Of a DNA stretch of 64,000 nt, positions 8,477 to 16,753 are shown piece by piece (the stretch's first letter is position 1; each line of letters begins with the position of its first letter). The stretch covers positions 186,001 to 250,000 of the forward strand of contig JALNYU010000002.1 in the NCBI GenBank assembly GCA_023229645.1. Reading direction: 5' to 3'. Under the pieces are notes generated by a model. It worked only from the letters and a program-made list of their open reading frames with translations. It searched no databases and had not been told where the DNA came from. A program made the translations under genes and the position numbers. The stretch is from Nevskia sp. Lineage in GTDB: Bacteria; Pseudomonadota; Gammaproteobacteria; Nevskiales; Nevskiaceae.

Positions 8477-8513
8477 AAAAAAAATGAGGCAGCGGAGTTA
8501 CCCGCTGCCTCAT
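8477..8513 (-). terminator. Rho-independent terminator of the tRNA unit
   Basis: A perfect 12-bp stem (ATGAGGCAGCGG, 8484-8495 with 8502-8513) and a 6-nt loop, followed on the minus strand by a run of U residues (8477-8483). It lies 28 nt beyond the tRNA-Lys 3' end. Confidence 0.92.
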
Positions 8514-8541
8514 TGTTTGATGCTTACGCTTCTGATCTGTT

Positions 8542-8616
8542 TGGTGGGCTGCCCCAGACTCGAACTGGGAACCTACTGATTAAGAGTCAGCTGCTCTACC
8601 ATTGAGCTAGCAGCCC
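8542..8616 (-). tRNA. tRNA-Lys (CTT)
   Basis: A 75-nt cloverleaf including encoded CCA. The acceptor stem GGGCTGC pairs with GCAGCCC, the D-arm contains AGCTCAATGGTAGAGC, the anticodon loop is CTCTTAA with anticodon CTT, and the T-arm carries GTTCGAGTC. It is the second tRNA of a two-tRNA transcript, directly before the terminator. Its 3' end faces the AT-rich accessory region, the usual geometry for integration of genomic islands. Confidence 0.95.
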
Positions 8617-8634
8617 GCACTACAGAACAAAAAT

Positions 8635-8712
8635 TGGGGTGGACGATGGGACTCGAACCCACGACCTCCGGAATCACAATCCGGAGCTCTAACCAACTGA
8701 GCTACGCCCACC
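8635..8712 (-). tRNA. tRNA-His (GTG)
   Basis: A 78-nt cloverleaf with encoded CCA and the extra 5' G (G-1) that marks tRNA-His. The anticodon loop is TTGTGAT, anticodon GTG, in the stem CCGGA/TCCGG, and the T-loop is GTTCGAGTC. Eighteen nt separate it from tRNA-Lys, with which it is co-transcribed. Confidence 0.95.
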
Positions 8713-8722
8713 ATGGTCTCGC

Positions 8723-8752
8723 ATTATAACTGACTTCCGTCGGCCGTGAAAA
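8723..8752 (-). promoter_or_regulatory. Sigma-70 promoter of the tRNA-His/tRNA-Lys unit
   Basis: On the minus strand there is a perfect -10 box TATAAT (8723-8728) and a -35-like TTTTCA (8747-8752) at 18-nt spacing. The -10 box lies 10 nt from the tRNA-His 5' end. Confidence 0.7.
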
Positions 8753-8834
8753 GCGTTTTTACTGGCTTCTGTTGGGGCGACAGGGTTGGCCTCAAAAACC
8801 CCATGTGATATCAATGGTTGCCCCCGTTTGAGGC

Positions 8835-10223
8835 TTAGTTGTTTGCTGTCGGCGGTGGGTTTTCAAAGCTGCCGACGAAGCCTGGGAACACCGCTGGGCT
8901 CTCGAAGCCATCGGCAGCGATGCTGGAGACGCCGAAGAACCAGTCGTCGATGACGACATTTTTCAGCGTCAGCGCCGTTGCGTTGTCGATCCGCTTTGAG
9001 TATTGCCATAGCGGTGCGGTGGTATCCCGCCACCAGACGCGGTAGCCGGCTGCACCGGGAACGGCGTTCCATTTAATCACGGTGTCCGGCGTGACCGCGC
9101 CTTCGATCGCCACGCCGGTCGGCGGCTGCGGCGCGGCAGCCAGGGCCGCCATCGTGATCGCGTTCAGGCGGGTGACTTGCGCGAGGTAGGGGAAGTCGAC
9201 GCCTTCGATGGTATCGCCAAATTTAATGCCGTTTTCGGTGCGCAGATCTTGATGCTGCCGTGTGTAGTTTTCGTGGGCTTCCGAGACGCGGACCGCCGGA
9301 TAGCCGGCTTCGAGGAACGGCACTTGATCGCCACCGCGACCGTAGCGGTCGGTGCGATAAATCATGCGAACTTGGAAGTTAGTCAGCGTTGTTTCCGCGA
9401 GCGTGCTCATGTAGCGGGCGATGTTGCGCGAAGGCGAGTCGACTTCGCCGCCGTGGTAGCCGCGGTACTTGGCTTGCTCCGGCGTTTCGGTTGAGCGCGT
9501 GCCTTCGCTGAGAATTCGAACGTGCGTGTTATCGACGACGCCATCTTGGCCGTGCGTGTTGCCGATGATGTCGTTGTTTAAATCGGCTTCGACTTGCCAG
9601 CCCTGCGCTTTCGCGTAGTCAGCCAGCACTTTGCCGCCGTACAAGCCTTGTTCTTCGCCGGAGAGCGCGGCGTAAACCAAGGTCGCGCGGAATTTATACT
9701 TGGAAAGCACCCGTGCGGCTTCGATTGCGGCGGCAACACCGGAGGCATCGTCGTTGGCACCGGGCGCATCGCTGATGATATTCATGACGTCGGTAACGCG
9801 TGAGTCCAAATGCCCGGCGATCAGGATGACCCGATTGGGCTCCTCAACACCGCGCTGAATCGCCACCACATCGACCACCTCGGTCGGCTGCGGAACGCGC
9901 TTGCCGGTGACGGTTTGCGCTGGCGTGACGACTTCCAGGCAGCCGTTGCAGTCTTTGCTGATCTCGGCAAACCGTGACGCAACCCAACGCCGCGCCGCGC
10001 CGATGCCGCGGGTATCGGAGGTGGTATCGGACAACGTATGCCGGGTGCCGAAGCTAACCAGTTTTTCGATCGTCGTGTGCAGTGCTTCTGGTTGCACCGT
10101 GGCGGCAATTGTTTCGAGCGAGACCGCCGCGTTCGGCGCAGGTCTAGCAGGGGCGGCGGGCTGTTGAGCGCAGGCGGAAAGCGGCAGTGTCGCGGCTGCA
10201 AGCAAGAGTAGAGCTGGGCGCAT
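8835..10223 (-). CDS. M28-family zinc peptidase lipoprotein with C-terminal FnIII-like domain
   Basis: A 462-residue exported aminopeptidase-like enzyme. The signal peptide ends in the lipobox LSAC (Cys18). Zinc ligands of the M28 family are visible: His138 in IAGHLDSR, Asp158 in PGANDDASG, and the Glu190-Glu191 pair in LSGEEQGL with the catalytic Glu. A C-terminal beta-sandwich segment beginning PPTGVAIEGA resembles a fibronectin type III domain and may help binding. It would cleave peptides in the periplasm or at the outer membrane. It lies downstream of the TonB receptor on the same strand, separated by a strong hairpin, so it is probably a separate unit. Confidence 0.88.
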   Translation of the reverse strand: MRPALLLLAAATLPLSACAQQPAAPARPAPNAAVSLETIAATVQPEALHTTIEKLVSFGTRHTLSDTTSDTRGIGAARRWVASRFAEISKDCNGCLEVVTPAQTVTGKRVPQPTEVVDVVAIQRGVEEPNRVILIAGHLDSRVTDVMNIISDAPGANDDASGVAAAIEAARVLSKYKFRATLVYAALSGEEQGLYGGKVLADYAKAQGWQVEADLNNDIIGNTHGQDGVVDNTHVRILSEGTRSTETPEQAKYRGYHGGEVDSPSRNIARYMSTLAETTLTNFQVRMIYRTDRYGRGGDQVPFLEAGYPAVRVSEAHENYTRQHQDLRTENGIKFGDTIEGVDFPYLAQVTRLNAITMAALAAAPQPPTGVAIEGAVTPDTVIKWNAVPGAAGYRVWWRDTTAPLWQYSKRIDNATALTLKNVVIDDWFFGVSSIAADGFESPAVFPGFVGSFENPPPTANN

Positions 10224-10265
10224 GATGACCGACTCGGCAATGGGTTCGGCGTATTGTCGCCGAGT

Positions 10266-10293
10266 TGCGGGCCGCTAGCAGCAGCGGCCCGCA
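10266..10293. terminator. Strong GC hairpin between TonB receptor and M28 peptidase
   Basis: A perfect 11-bp stem (TGCGGGCCGCT with AGCGGCCCGCA) and a 6-nt loop, 23 nt past the receptor stop. No U run follows on either strand, so it may be an mRNA-stabilising or factor-assisted terminator structure and not a classical one. Confidence 0.4.
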
Positions 10294-10316
10294 GAGCGCA
10301 GCTTTGTGTGTCGCGT

Positions 10317-12572
10317 TTACAGGCGGGTTTTGAACTGCACGCCGAAGATGCGCGGCTCGTTGATGAAGCCGGTCAGGTTGTTGAAGTCGATCCCGCCGAC
10401 GACCCGCGTGGTGCCGGTGATATTGCGCGAGAACGCCGCGAGTTCGTAGCGTCCGTTGTCCCAGTTATAGCCGAGGCGCAGGCCGCCTTCGAGCAAGGGC
10501 TTGCCGCGATACTCCGTGGACTCGTACAGGAAGAAGTTCACCGCGCTGCGGTACGACCAATCGGTTAACGCGAAGAACTCGGAGCTGCCGGTGACCGGAA
10601 TCGCATAACGCAGTGTGAAGTTGCCGGTGACGCGCGGCGCCTGCGGCAGCGAATTGCCATTGATCGAGACGGTGCCCGCGGCCGGACCGGCCGGATCGAG
10701 CACGGTGCAGCCGCTGCCGCACGGCGCGACGAACAGATTCGGATCCTTGATTTCGGTGAAGTTGTAGCTGCCACCTAATGTCAGCAGCAAGCGCTCGGCG
10801 AGGTAGGCTTTGAAATCCAACTCGGCACCCTGCAGCACGCTCTTGTCGGCGTTCAACAGACGGTTAAAGTTGCTGCCGCCGCCGACTGCGGTGAGCTGCT
10901 GATTGTTGACGTCAGACCGGAAAATGTCGAACGACAGGCGTGCGCGGCGGTGGAAGAAGTCGGCTTTAACGCCGGTTTCGTAGGACAACACAGATTCGGT
11001 ATCGGCGACCGATAGGGTGTCGCCGAACACCAGGCGGCCTTGAATACTCGGCGCACGGAAGCCGCGCGCCACGCGGGCGTAGAAGTTCACGTCTTTATTC
11101 AACGTGTAAACGCCGCTCAAATCCCAGCTGACGTCATAGGCGTTCGGGTGCGCGGTCAAAACGCCGGTGGGCGGTGCGCCGAACGGCGAGATCAAGCGCT
11201 CGGCCGAGAAATCCTTGCGGTCTTCGGTATAGCGCACGCCGCCTTTCAGCGTGAAATCTTTTGTGACCTCGTAATCGGCCGAAGCGAATACCGCCAGCGC
11301 GTTGTTCAGCTGCCGCTGGCGGGCAAAGCCATCAACGCTGCCGCCGGCGAGCGTGGCGTAGTCGAAGCTATTGATTTTGATGTCTTCGAAGAAATAGTAG
11401 AGCCCGCTCTGCCAGTTCAAAGGCCCGTTGTAGTGCGACTCAACGCGGAATTCCTGCGTGATTTGCTTGTGGCCGGGTAGGCCGTCGGCAGACTCAGCCG
11501 GGAACGGAATAAAGCCTGGGCCGGACGGTGGCGCGAACACGGCGCCGAAGCCGCCATCAATATCGCCACGGCTAAATGTTTGCGCGTGTTCGAAACCGGA
11601 GATCGAATGCAGTGCGTAATCGCCGATGTTCCAACGCAGGCGGATGTTGCCGCCGGTGGCGTTTAGCTTCTGTTGATTCTGGCCGTCGATTGCAACATTG
11701 CGGCGCTCGAAATCGTCGACCAAATCATTCGTGCCCGGCTTGATGATATTGGCGCGGAACAGACGCGCGGTGCCTTCAAGTTGCCGCGTATGGACGTTGA
11801 ACAAAGCGCTGAAATCTTTGCTCGGCTGGAATAACAGCTGCGCGCGTGCCGCGCCTTCGTTATAGCCTTCCAACGAATCTTTGGTGTTGCTGAAGGTGTT
11901 GTTTACGTAGTCATCCCGATGCTGATACAGCGCCGAAACGCGCGCTGACCACGCGCTGCTGAGCGGGATATTGATCGCGCCGTCGATATTGGCGGTGTTA
12001 TAGGTGGCGTCGGAAACGTTTAAGTAGCCTTCGCGTGTTTGTCCTGGCTTTACGGAGTCAAACTTAACGACGCCAGCCGGCGTGTTGCGGCCGAATAGGG
12101 TGCCCTGCGGGCCGCGCAAAACTTCGACTTGATCGACGTCAAAAATCGGGAAGCCTTTCAGAATCGGATTCTCTTGCACGACTTCGTCGTAAATCAGCGA
12201 AACCGGCTGCGAAGCGTTCAAGTCGAAATCAGTATTGCCATAACCGCGGATGTAAAAACGCGGAAAGGCACGACCGAATGACGACTCGATGTTCAAACTT
12301 GGCACGCGCGCGGCGAGCAGACGCACGTCTTGGCCGCCGGAAGTCAGTACGTCGAGCGCTTCGTCTTTCAACGTCGAAATCGAGATCGGCACGTCCTTGA
12401 TGTTTTCATTGCGCCGTTCGGCGGTAACCGTAACCGGCGCCAGTTCTTCAGAAGTGACGGCGGCTGGCGTGGCTTCCTGCGCCTGCGAAACGGAGGCCGT
12501 ACCGACGAACGTCAGCCAAATTGCCGTCTGCAACGGAGAACGTGCGGCGCGCCGCAGAGTATTTTTTTGCAT
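10317..12572 (-). CDS. TonB-dependent outer-membrane receptor
   Basis: A 751-residue receptor with a signal peptide ending near VSQAQEA, a TonB-box-like segment (ELAPVTVTAERRNENIKDVP), a plug domain with VEVLRGPQGTLFGRNTPAG, and a 22-stranded-type barrel to the C-terminus FGVQFKTRL. Receptors of this type take up siderophores, vitamin B12, sugars or other bulky ligands using proton-motive force through TonB. It lies 146 nt downstream of the purine-catabolism genes on the same strand, so import of a purine-related compound is an attractive but unproven role. It may have its own promoter in that gap. Annotating it as an iron receptor from similarity alone would be unsafe. Confidence 0.9.
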   Translation of the reverse strand: MQKNTLRRAARSPLQTAIWLTFVGTASVSQAQEATPAAVTSEELAPVTVTAERRNENIKDVPISISTLKDEALDVLTSGGQDVRLLAARVPSLNIESSFGRAFPRFYIRGYGNTDFDLNASQPVSLIYDEVVQENPILKGFPIFDVDQVEVLRGPQGTLFGRNTPAGVVKFDSVKPGQTREGYLNVSDATYNTANIDGAINIPLSSAWSARVSALYQHRDDYVNNTFSNTKDSLEGYNEGAARAQLLFQPSKDFSALFNVHTRQLEGTARLFRANIIKPGTNDLVDDFERRNVAIDGQNQQKLNATGGNIRLRWNIGDYALHSISGFEHAQTFSRGDIDGGFGAVFAPPSGPGFIPFPAESADGLPGHKQITQEFRVESHYNGPLNWQSGLYYFFEDIKINSFDYATLAGGSVDGFARQRQLNNALAVFASADYEVTKDFTLKGGVRYTEDRKDFSAERLISPFGAPPTGVLTAHPNAYDVSWDLSGVYTLNKDVNFYARVARGFRAPSIQGRLVFGDTLSVADTESVLSYETGVKADFFHRRARLSFDIFRSDVNNQQLTAVGGGSNFNRLLNADKSVLQGAELDFKAYLAERLLLTLGGSYNFTEIKDPNLFVAPCGSGCTVLDPAGPAAGTVSINGNSLPQAPRVTGNFTLRYAIPVTGSSEFFALTDWSYRSAVNFFLYESTEYRGKPLLEGGLRLGYNWDNGRYELAAFSRNITGTTRVVGGIDFNNLTGFINEPRIFGVQFKTRL

Positions 12573-12718
12573 CGTGCTATCCCTGAATTGATCGATCGGC
12601 CTTTGCGGCCGCTAGAAGTATTGTGATGAAAAATGATGCAAAAAGCGTGCACCTGCGGCGCGATAAACGCCGCTATCTCGCGTTGGCAGCTTGATCCGGC
12701 GTACCGTTCGGCGATGAC

Positions 12719-13984
12719 TTAGTGCTCGATTAGAAGATCGGCCAACATCGCCGCAACTGTAGCGGTGGCGCGGCGGAGGTCGTTTAAGCGCAGGCATTCA
12801 TCGGCGGCGTGGCCATTGGCTTCGCGCAAGGTGCGCGGGCCGGCGCCGTACAACACGGTTGGAATACCCGCTGCGGCGTAATGACGGGCGTCGGTGTACA
12901 GCGGCACGCCGTGCTCAGCGATCTCACTGCCGAAGAACGCTGCGCCGTGTTTTTGCAGAGACTGCGTCATCCGCTCGGCGCCGGGTAGTTTTTTCAGCGG
13001 CTGGGCGAACAACAAACGGCGAATTTCGACGCGAATGCCGGGGTAGGTGCTGGCAGTGTCTTCGATCAGCTGCCGCAGTGCGGCTTCGGCTTGCTCGGTT
13101 GATTCCTCCGGAATCATGCGGCGGTCGATCCGAAAGCTAACGCGATCCGGGACGACATTCGTGTTGATACCGCCCGCGATTAGGCCGACGTTAAGCGTTG
13201 GGCTGTCGATGCCATTGGTGCTTGATTTCATCTGTTTCAACGTCGCGCGCGAGGCGTACAGCGCGCTCAAGATGCCATTCGTGGCCTCTAGCGCATCGAT
13301 GCCCGACTGCGGCATGGCTGCATGGCCTTGGCGGCCGTGTACTGTTACTTCCAAATGCAGGCAGCCGTTATGCGCGGTGGTTACGGCGTATGAAAACCCT
13401 GCGCTGAGCGCGTAGTCCGGCTTGCTCAGGCCTTGCTGCAGCAGCCACAACGGGCCGATATCGCCGCCCACTTCTTCGTCGTAAGTGAAATGCAGTTCCA
13501 CGCTGCCGTTTAACTTCGCGCCGTTATTTTGTAGTTCCTGCAGCGCACGCAAGGCAAAAGTGTAAGTCGCGAAATCGGATTTGCTGACCGCGACGCCCCG
13601 ACCGTACATCACCGGGCCAAATTCGGGGTCTTCGACCACCTCGGCGCCGTACGGGTCGTGCGTCCAGCCTTGTCCGGGCGGCACCACATCGCCATGCGCG
13701 TTCAGCGCGATGCACGGGCCGCCAACACCGAACTGCTGCCGCACGATCAAATTCGTCGCCGAAATCATCCCGGCGGCGCGTACCGTTGCTTCGGGCACCG
13801 AGTGAACTTCAACGGTGTGGCCGAGCGCGGTTAGCAATACTCGGGCTTTTTCTGCGTGCGCGGCGCAGTCACCGGGCGGGTTATCCGTTGGTACTTTCAC
13901 CAACTCGGCGAGGAAGGCGCAGGCGGTGGCGAATTGGTTGTCGACAACGTGTTGAATTTCGGCGTCATGCTCAGCGATGGTCAT
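12719..13984 (-). CDS. M20-family metal-dependent amidohydrolase
   Basis: A 421-residue member of the ArgE/DapE/ACY1 family. Zinc-site motifs are visible in LNAHGDVVPPG (His and Asp), the bridging-Asp region after MYGRGVAVSKSD, and TYDEEVGGD with the catalytic Glu-Glu. A dimerisation domain sits in the middle. Its start overlaps the uraD-allC stop in an ATGA, so the two are translationally coupled. The catabolic context suggests hydrolysis of a ureido or acylated nitrogen compound such as a step after allantoate, but deacetylase or carboxypeptidase activity is equally allowed by sequence. It is the last enzyme gene before the TonB receptor. Confidence 0.82.
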   Translation of the reverse strand: MTIAEHDAEIQHVVDNQFATACAFLAELVKVPTDNPPGDCAAHAEKARVLLTALGHTVEVHSVPEATVRAAGMISATNLIVRQQFGVGGPCIALNAHGDVVPPGQGWTHDPYGAEVVEDPEFGPVMYGRGVAVSKSDFATYTFALRALQELQNNGAKLNGSVELHFTYDEEVGGDIGPLWLLQQGLSKPDYALSAGFSYAVTTAHNGCLHLEVTVHGRQGHAAMPQSGIDALEATNGILSALYASRATLKQMKSSTNGIDSPTLNVGLIAGGINTNVVPDRVSFRIDRRMIPEESTEQAEAALRQLIEDTASTYPGIRVEIRRLLFAQPLKKLPGAERMTQSLQKHGAAFFGSEIAEHGVPLYTDARHYAAAGIPTVLYGAGPRTLREANGHAADECLRLNDLRRATATVAAMLADLLIEH

Positions 13985-15720
13985 AGTGCTTGGGAATAAT
14001 TTTCAAGGAAGTCGGCAAAGACGTGCGCGGCCAGATCGGCGTCGGCAACGTCCATCGTTTCAGCAGGATTGTGACTGATCCCGCCCGCGCCGCAACGGAC
14101 GAACAGCATGCCGACATCGGTGATGCTGGCGAGCTTCATTGCATCATGGCCGGCGCCGCTCGGCAGGTAGCGGCTTTGCGTAGCGCCGGTTACGGCGCGA
14201 ATCGCACGATCAAGCCGCTGCTGCAGCAGCGGTGCGCACGGCGTGGCGTCCGCGTGGACGATCTTAACAATGCCCGCACGAACATTGCGCCGAGCGCTGA
14301 TTTCCGCAATCGCCGCTAGCACATCGGCTGCCGCGGCATCGCGGCTGGCGTCGTCCGGCGCGCGGATATCGAGCGAGAATTCGCAGCGCCCGGGGATGAC
14401 ATTCACGGCGCCGTGCGGCACGTCGAGTTTCCCGACCGTGCCGACCAAGCCCGGCGCCTGCGTGCAACGGCGCTCGACGTACAGCACGATTTCGGCAGCC
14501 GCTGCGGCAGCATCCCGGCGCAGGTGCATCGGCACTGTTCCGGCGTGGCCAGCAACACCGGTTAACGTCACTAAATAACGCAGGCTGCCGGCGATTGCGG
14601 TGACCACGCCCAGCGCTAGGTTTTCTTCGAGCAACACCGGGCCTTGTTCGATATGGACTTCAACGTAGCCGAGCAGTTGCTTCGGGTCGCGTGCGGCGGT
14701 TGGGATCGCTTCCGCGTCCAGGCCGGCGAGACGCAGTGCTTCGCGCAGGCTAATGCCGTCGGCATCGCATTTATCGAGCAGCGCTAAGTCGAAGTCGCCT
14801 GCGATGGCGCTGCTACCGAGAAAGGTCGATTTAAACCGCACGCCTTCTTCTTCGCTGAACGCGATAACTTCGACATCGAACGGCAGGCGTATTCCGCGCA
14901 GCCGCAGCTGGCGTAGCACGACTATTGGCAGCAGGATGCCGAGGCGACCGTCATACCGGCCGCCGTTGATCACAGTGTCGTAGTGCGAGCCGGTCAGCAG
15001 CGTTTTGGCGTCTGGCGCGCTGCCGCGGAGGCGGCCAACGACATTGCCAATGGCGTCGATTTCTGCCGTCATGCCGGCTTGCAGCATCCAGTCGCGCAAC
15101 AATTTTGCGCTGGCTTGATGTGCCGGCGAGAGATACGTGCAGGTGAGCTCTTCGCCGTGCTCGCTGTGCCGCGCGAGGCGCTCGGTCATCGCAAAAATTT
15201 CATCGCCGTACGGCTCAATCACGCGATCCGCAAGGCGGAATGCGGCAATCCGCCCGACTTCGTGCAAAGCCGCGCGCAGCTCGGTTTCCACTGGGTGATG
15301 TAGGCGCTGCTCAAACGCGCGCAAGATCGCGGCACGGTCATGGCCTTTTACCGCGATGATGAACGGGAAGCCGAAACGGGCGTTGTAGTCGGCATTCAAT
15401 TGCTGCAGTCGGGCGTATTCCTCCGGCGAGCAGGCGGCCAGGCCTGCGCCGGCTTGCTCGCGCGTCGAATCTGGCGTCAATTCGCCACGAATTGCGGCTT
15501 TGCCCGCGAGTTCGGGATGCGCGCGCAATAGCGCCAATTGCAATTCATGCGAGGCGCTGAGCGCCGCGTGAGTCAGCGCCTCGTGCAAGGCGTAGCGGTT
15601 CGCGAACGGCCGCATTTCGGCCGCGTGTTCGGCAACCCAGGGTGAGTGCTCGAAGATGCCATCGAGCAAAGTAACGAATTCGGCGACGCTCGCCGCATTT
15701 AGCGCTTGCAGAGTGATCAT
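13981..15720 (-). CDS. OHCU decarboxylase / allantoate amidohydrolase fusion
   Basis: A 579-residue bifunctional protein. Residues 1-165 are an OHCU decarboxylase (UraD), with HPELAGKA and the C-terminal FGFPFIIAVKG typical of the family; it turns 2-oxo-4-hydroxy-4-carboxy-5-ureidoimidazoline into S-allantoin. Residues from about 170 on are an M20-type allantoate amidohydrolase (AllC) with TGSHYDTVINGGRYDG, FSEEEGVRF and VEVHIEQGP. The ATG at 15720 overlaps the puuE stop as ATGA, and an in-frame upstream extension to 15870 is rejected because it lies inside puuE. The two activities act on either side of allantoinase, which is encoded by the gene just before. Fusion keeps them at equal dose. 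Confidence 0.88.
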   Translation of the reverse strand: MITLQALNAASVAEFVTLLDGIFEHSPWVAEHAAEMRPFANRYALHEALTHAALSASHELQLALLRAHPELAGKAAIRGELTPDSTREQAGAGLAACSPEEYARLQQLNADYNARFGFPFIIAVKGHDRAAILRAFEQRLHHPVETELRAALHEVGRIAAFRLADRVIEPYGDEIFAMTERLARHSEHGEELTCTYLSPAHQASAKLLRDWMLQAGMTAEIDAIGNVVGRLRGSAPDAKTLLTGSHYDTVINGGRYDGRLGILLPIVVLRQLRLRGIRLPFDVEVIAFSEEEGVRFKSTFLGSSAIAGDFDLALLDKCDADGISLREALRLAGLDAEAIPTAARDPKQLLGYVEVHIEQGPVLLEENLALGVVTAIAGSLRYLVTLTGVAGHAGTVPMHLRRDAAAAAAEIVLYVERRCTQAPGLVGTVGKLDVPHGAVNVIPGRCEFSLDIRAPDDASRDAAAADVLAAIAEISARRNVRAGIVKIVHADATPCAPLLQQRLDRAIRAVTGATQSRYLPSGAGHDAMKLASITDVGMLFVRCGAGGISHNPAETMDVADADLAAHVFADFLENYSQAL

Positions 15721-16667
15721 GGCGTTGGCGCCTGCACTAGCGGGAAGTTCGCATGCCAATGCTGCGCGATGTCGATCCGCCGGCAAATCCAAACGTCCGG
15801 GAACGACTGCACGTAGTCGAGGAAACGTTGCAACGCCGCGATACGCGCCGGCCGGCCAATCAACCGGCAATGCAGGCCGATCGACAACATCTTCGGTGCG
15901 TTCAAACCGTTCGGATCACCTTCGGCGTAGAGGCTGTCGAAGGCGTCGCGCAGATAGTCGTAAAACTGGGTGCCGGAGTTAAAACCCTGCACGGCGGCGA
16001 AGCGCATGTCGTTGGTATCGAGCGTATACGGCACCACCAGATGCGGTTGGGTCCCGGTGTTGGTTTCGACTTGCGTCCAATACGGTAGATCGTCGGCATA
16101 AGAGTCGGCATCGTAGGCAAAGCCGCCGTGTTCGACGACTAAGCGTCGCGTATTCGGACTATCGCGCCCGGTATACCAGCCGAGCGGCGCGCTGCCAGTC
16201 AGCTCGCGGATGATCTGTACCGCTTCGATCAGATGCGCGCGCTCGGTGGCGATGTCCATCTGCTGATAGCTGATCCAACGCAGGCCGTGCCCGGCGATTT
16301 CATGGCCGAGTTCCAAACACGCCGCTACCGCCTCTGGCTGACGTTGTAAGGCCATCGCCACACCGAAAATGGTTAGCGGCAAACCACGCTGCTCGAAGGC
16401 CCGCAGCACGCGCCAAAAGCCGGCACGCGAGCCGTATTCGAACAAGGATTCCATGCTCATGTGGCGCATCGGAAACGACGGCGCGTTAATGATCTCGGAG
16501 AGAAAGGTCTCCGACGCAGCATCGCCGTGCAGCACATTGTTCTCGCCGCCTTCCTCGATGTTCAGCACGAACTGCAGCGCTACGCGTGCGCCGTTCGGCC
16601 AGTGCGGATGCGGCGGGTTGCGGCCGTAGCCGAGGAGATCGCGAGGGTAAGGTGCGGATGAAGACAT
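15717..16667 (-). CDS. puuE: Allantoinase of the polysaccharide-deacetylase fold (PuuE type)
   Basis: A 316-residue PuuE-type allantoinase, a NodB-fold enzyme unrelated to the classical amidohydrolase allantoinase; it opens allantoin to allantoate. Family marks are YPRDLLGYGRNPPHPHWP at the N-terminus, FVLNIEEGGENNVLHGD, the EIAGHGLRWISYQ segment and GWYTGRDSPNTR. The stop overlaps the next gene in an ATGA, indicating coupled translation. It lies 86 nt downstream of puuD. Its location between OHCU decarboxylase and urate hydroxylase supports the assignment. Confidence 0.93.
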   Translation of the reverse strand: MSSSAPYPRDLLGYGRNPPHPHWPNGARVALQFVLNIEEGGENNVLHGDAASETFLSEIINAPSFPMRHMSMESLFEYGSRAGFWRVLRAFEQRGLPLTIFGVAMALQRQPEAVAACLELGHEIAGHGLRWISYQQMDIATERAHLIEAVQIIRELTGSAPLGWYTGRDSPNTRRLVVEHGGFAYDADSYADDLPYWTQVETNTGTQPHLVVPYTLDTNDMRFAAVQGFNSGTQFYDYLRDAFDSLYAEGDPNGLNAPKMLSIGLHCRLIGRPARIAALQRFLDYVQSFPDVWICRRIDIAQHWHANFPLVQAPTP

Positions 16668-16753
16668 GGAAAGATACTAGGCGGTTGAGTGGGGATTACC
16701 GGCGCATGGACAGCGAATTGGAGGCTAACGATCCAAGCACATTGTTATGGCGG

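Noticed and set aside
8286..8513. Minus-strand frame beginning in the tRNA terminator
   Set aside because: It starts within the terminator hairpin and has no ribosome binding site or family similarity.
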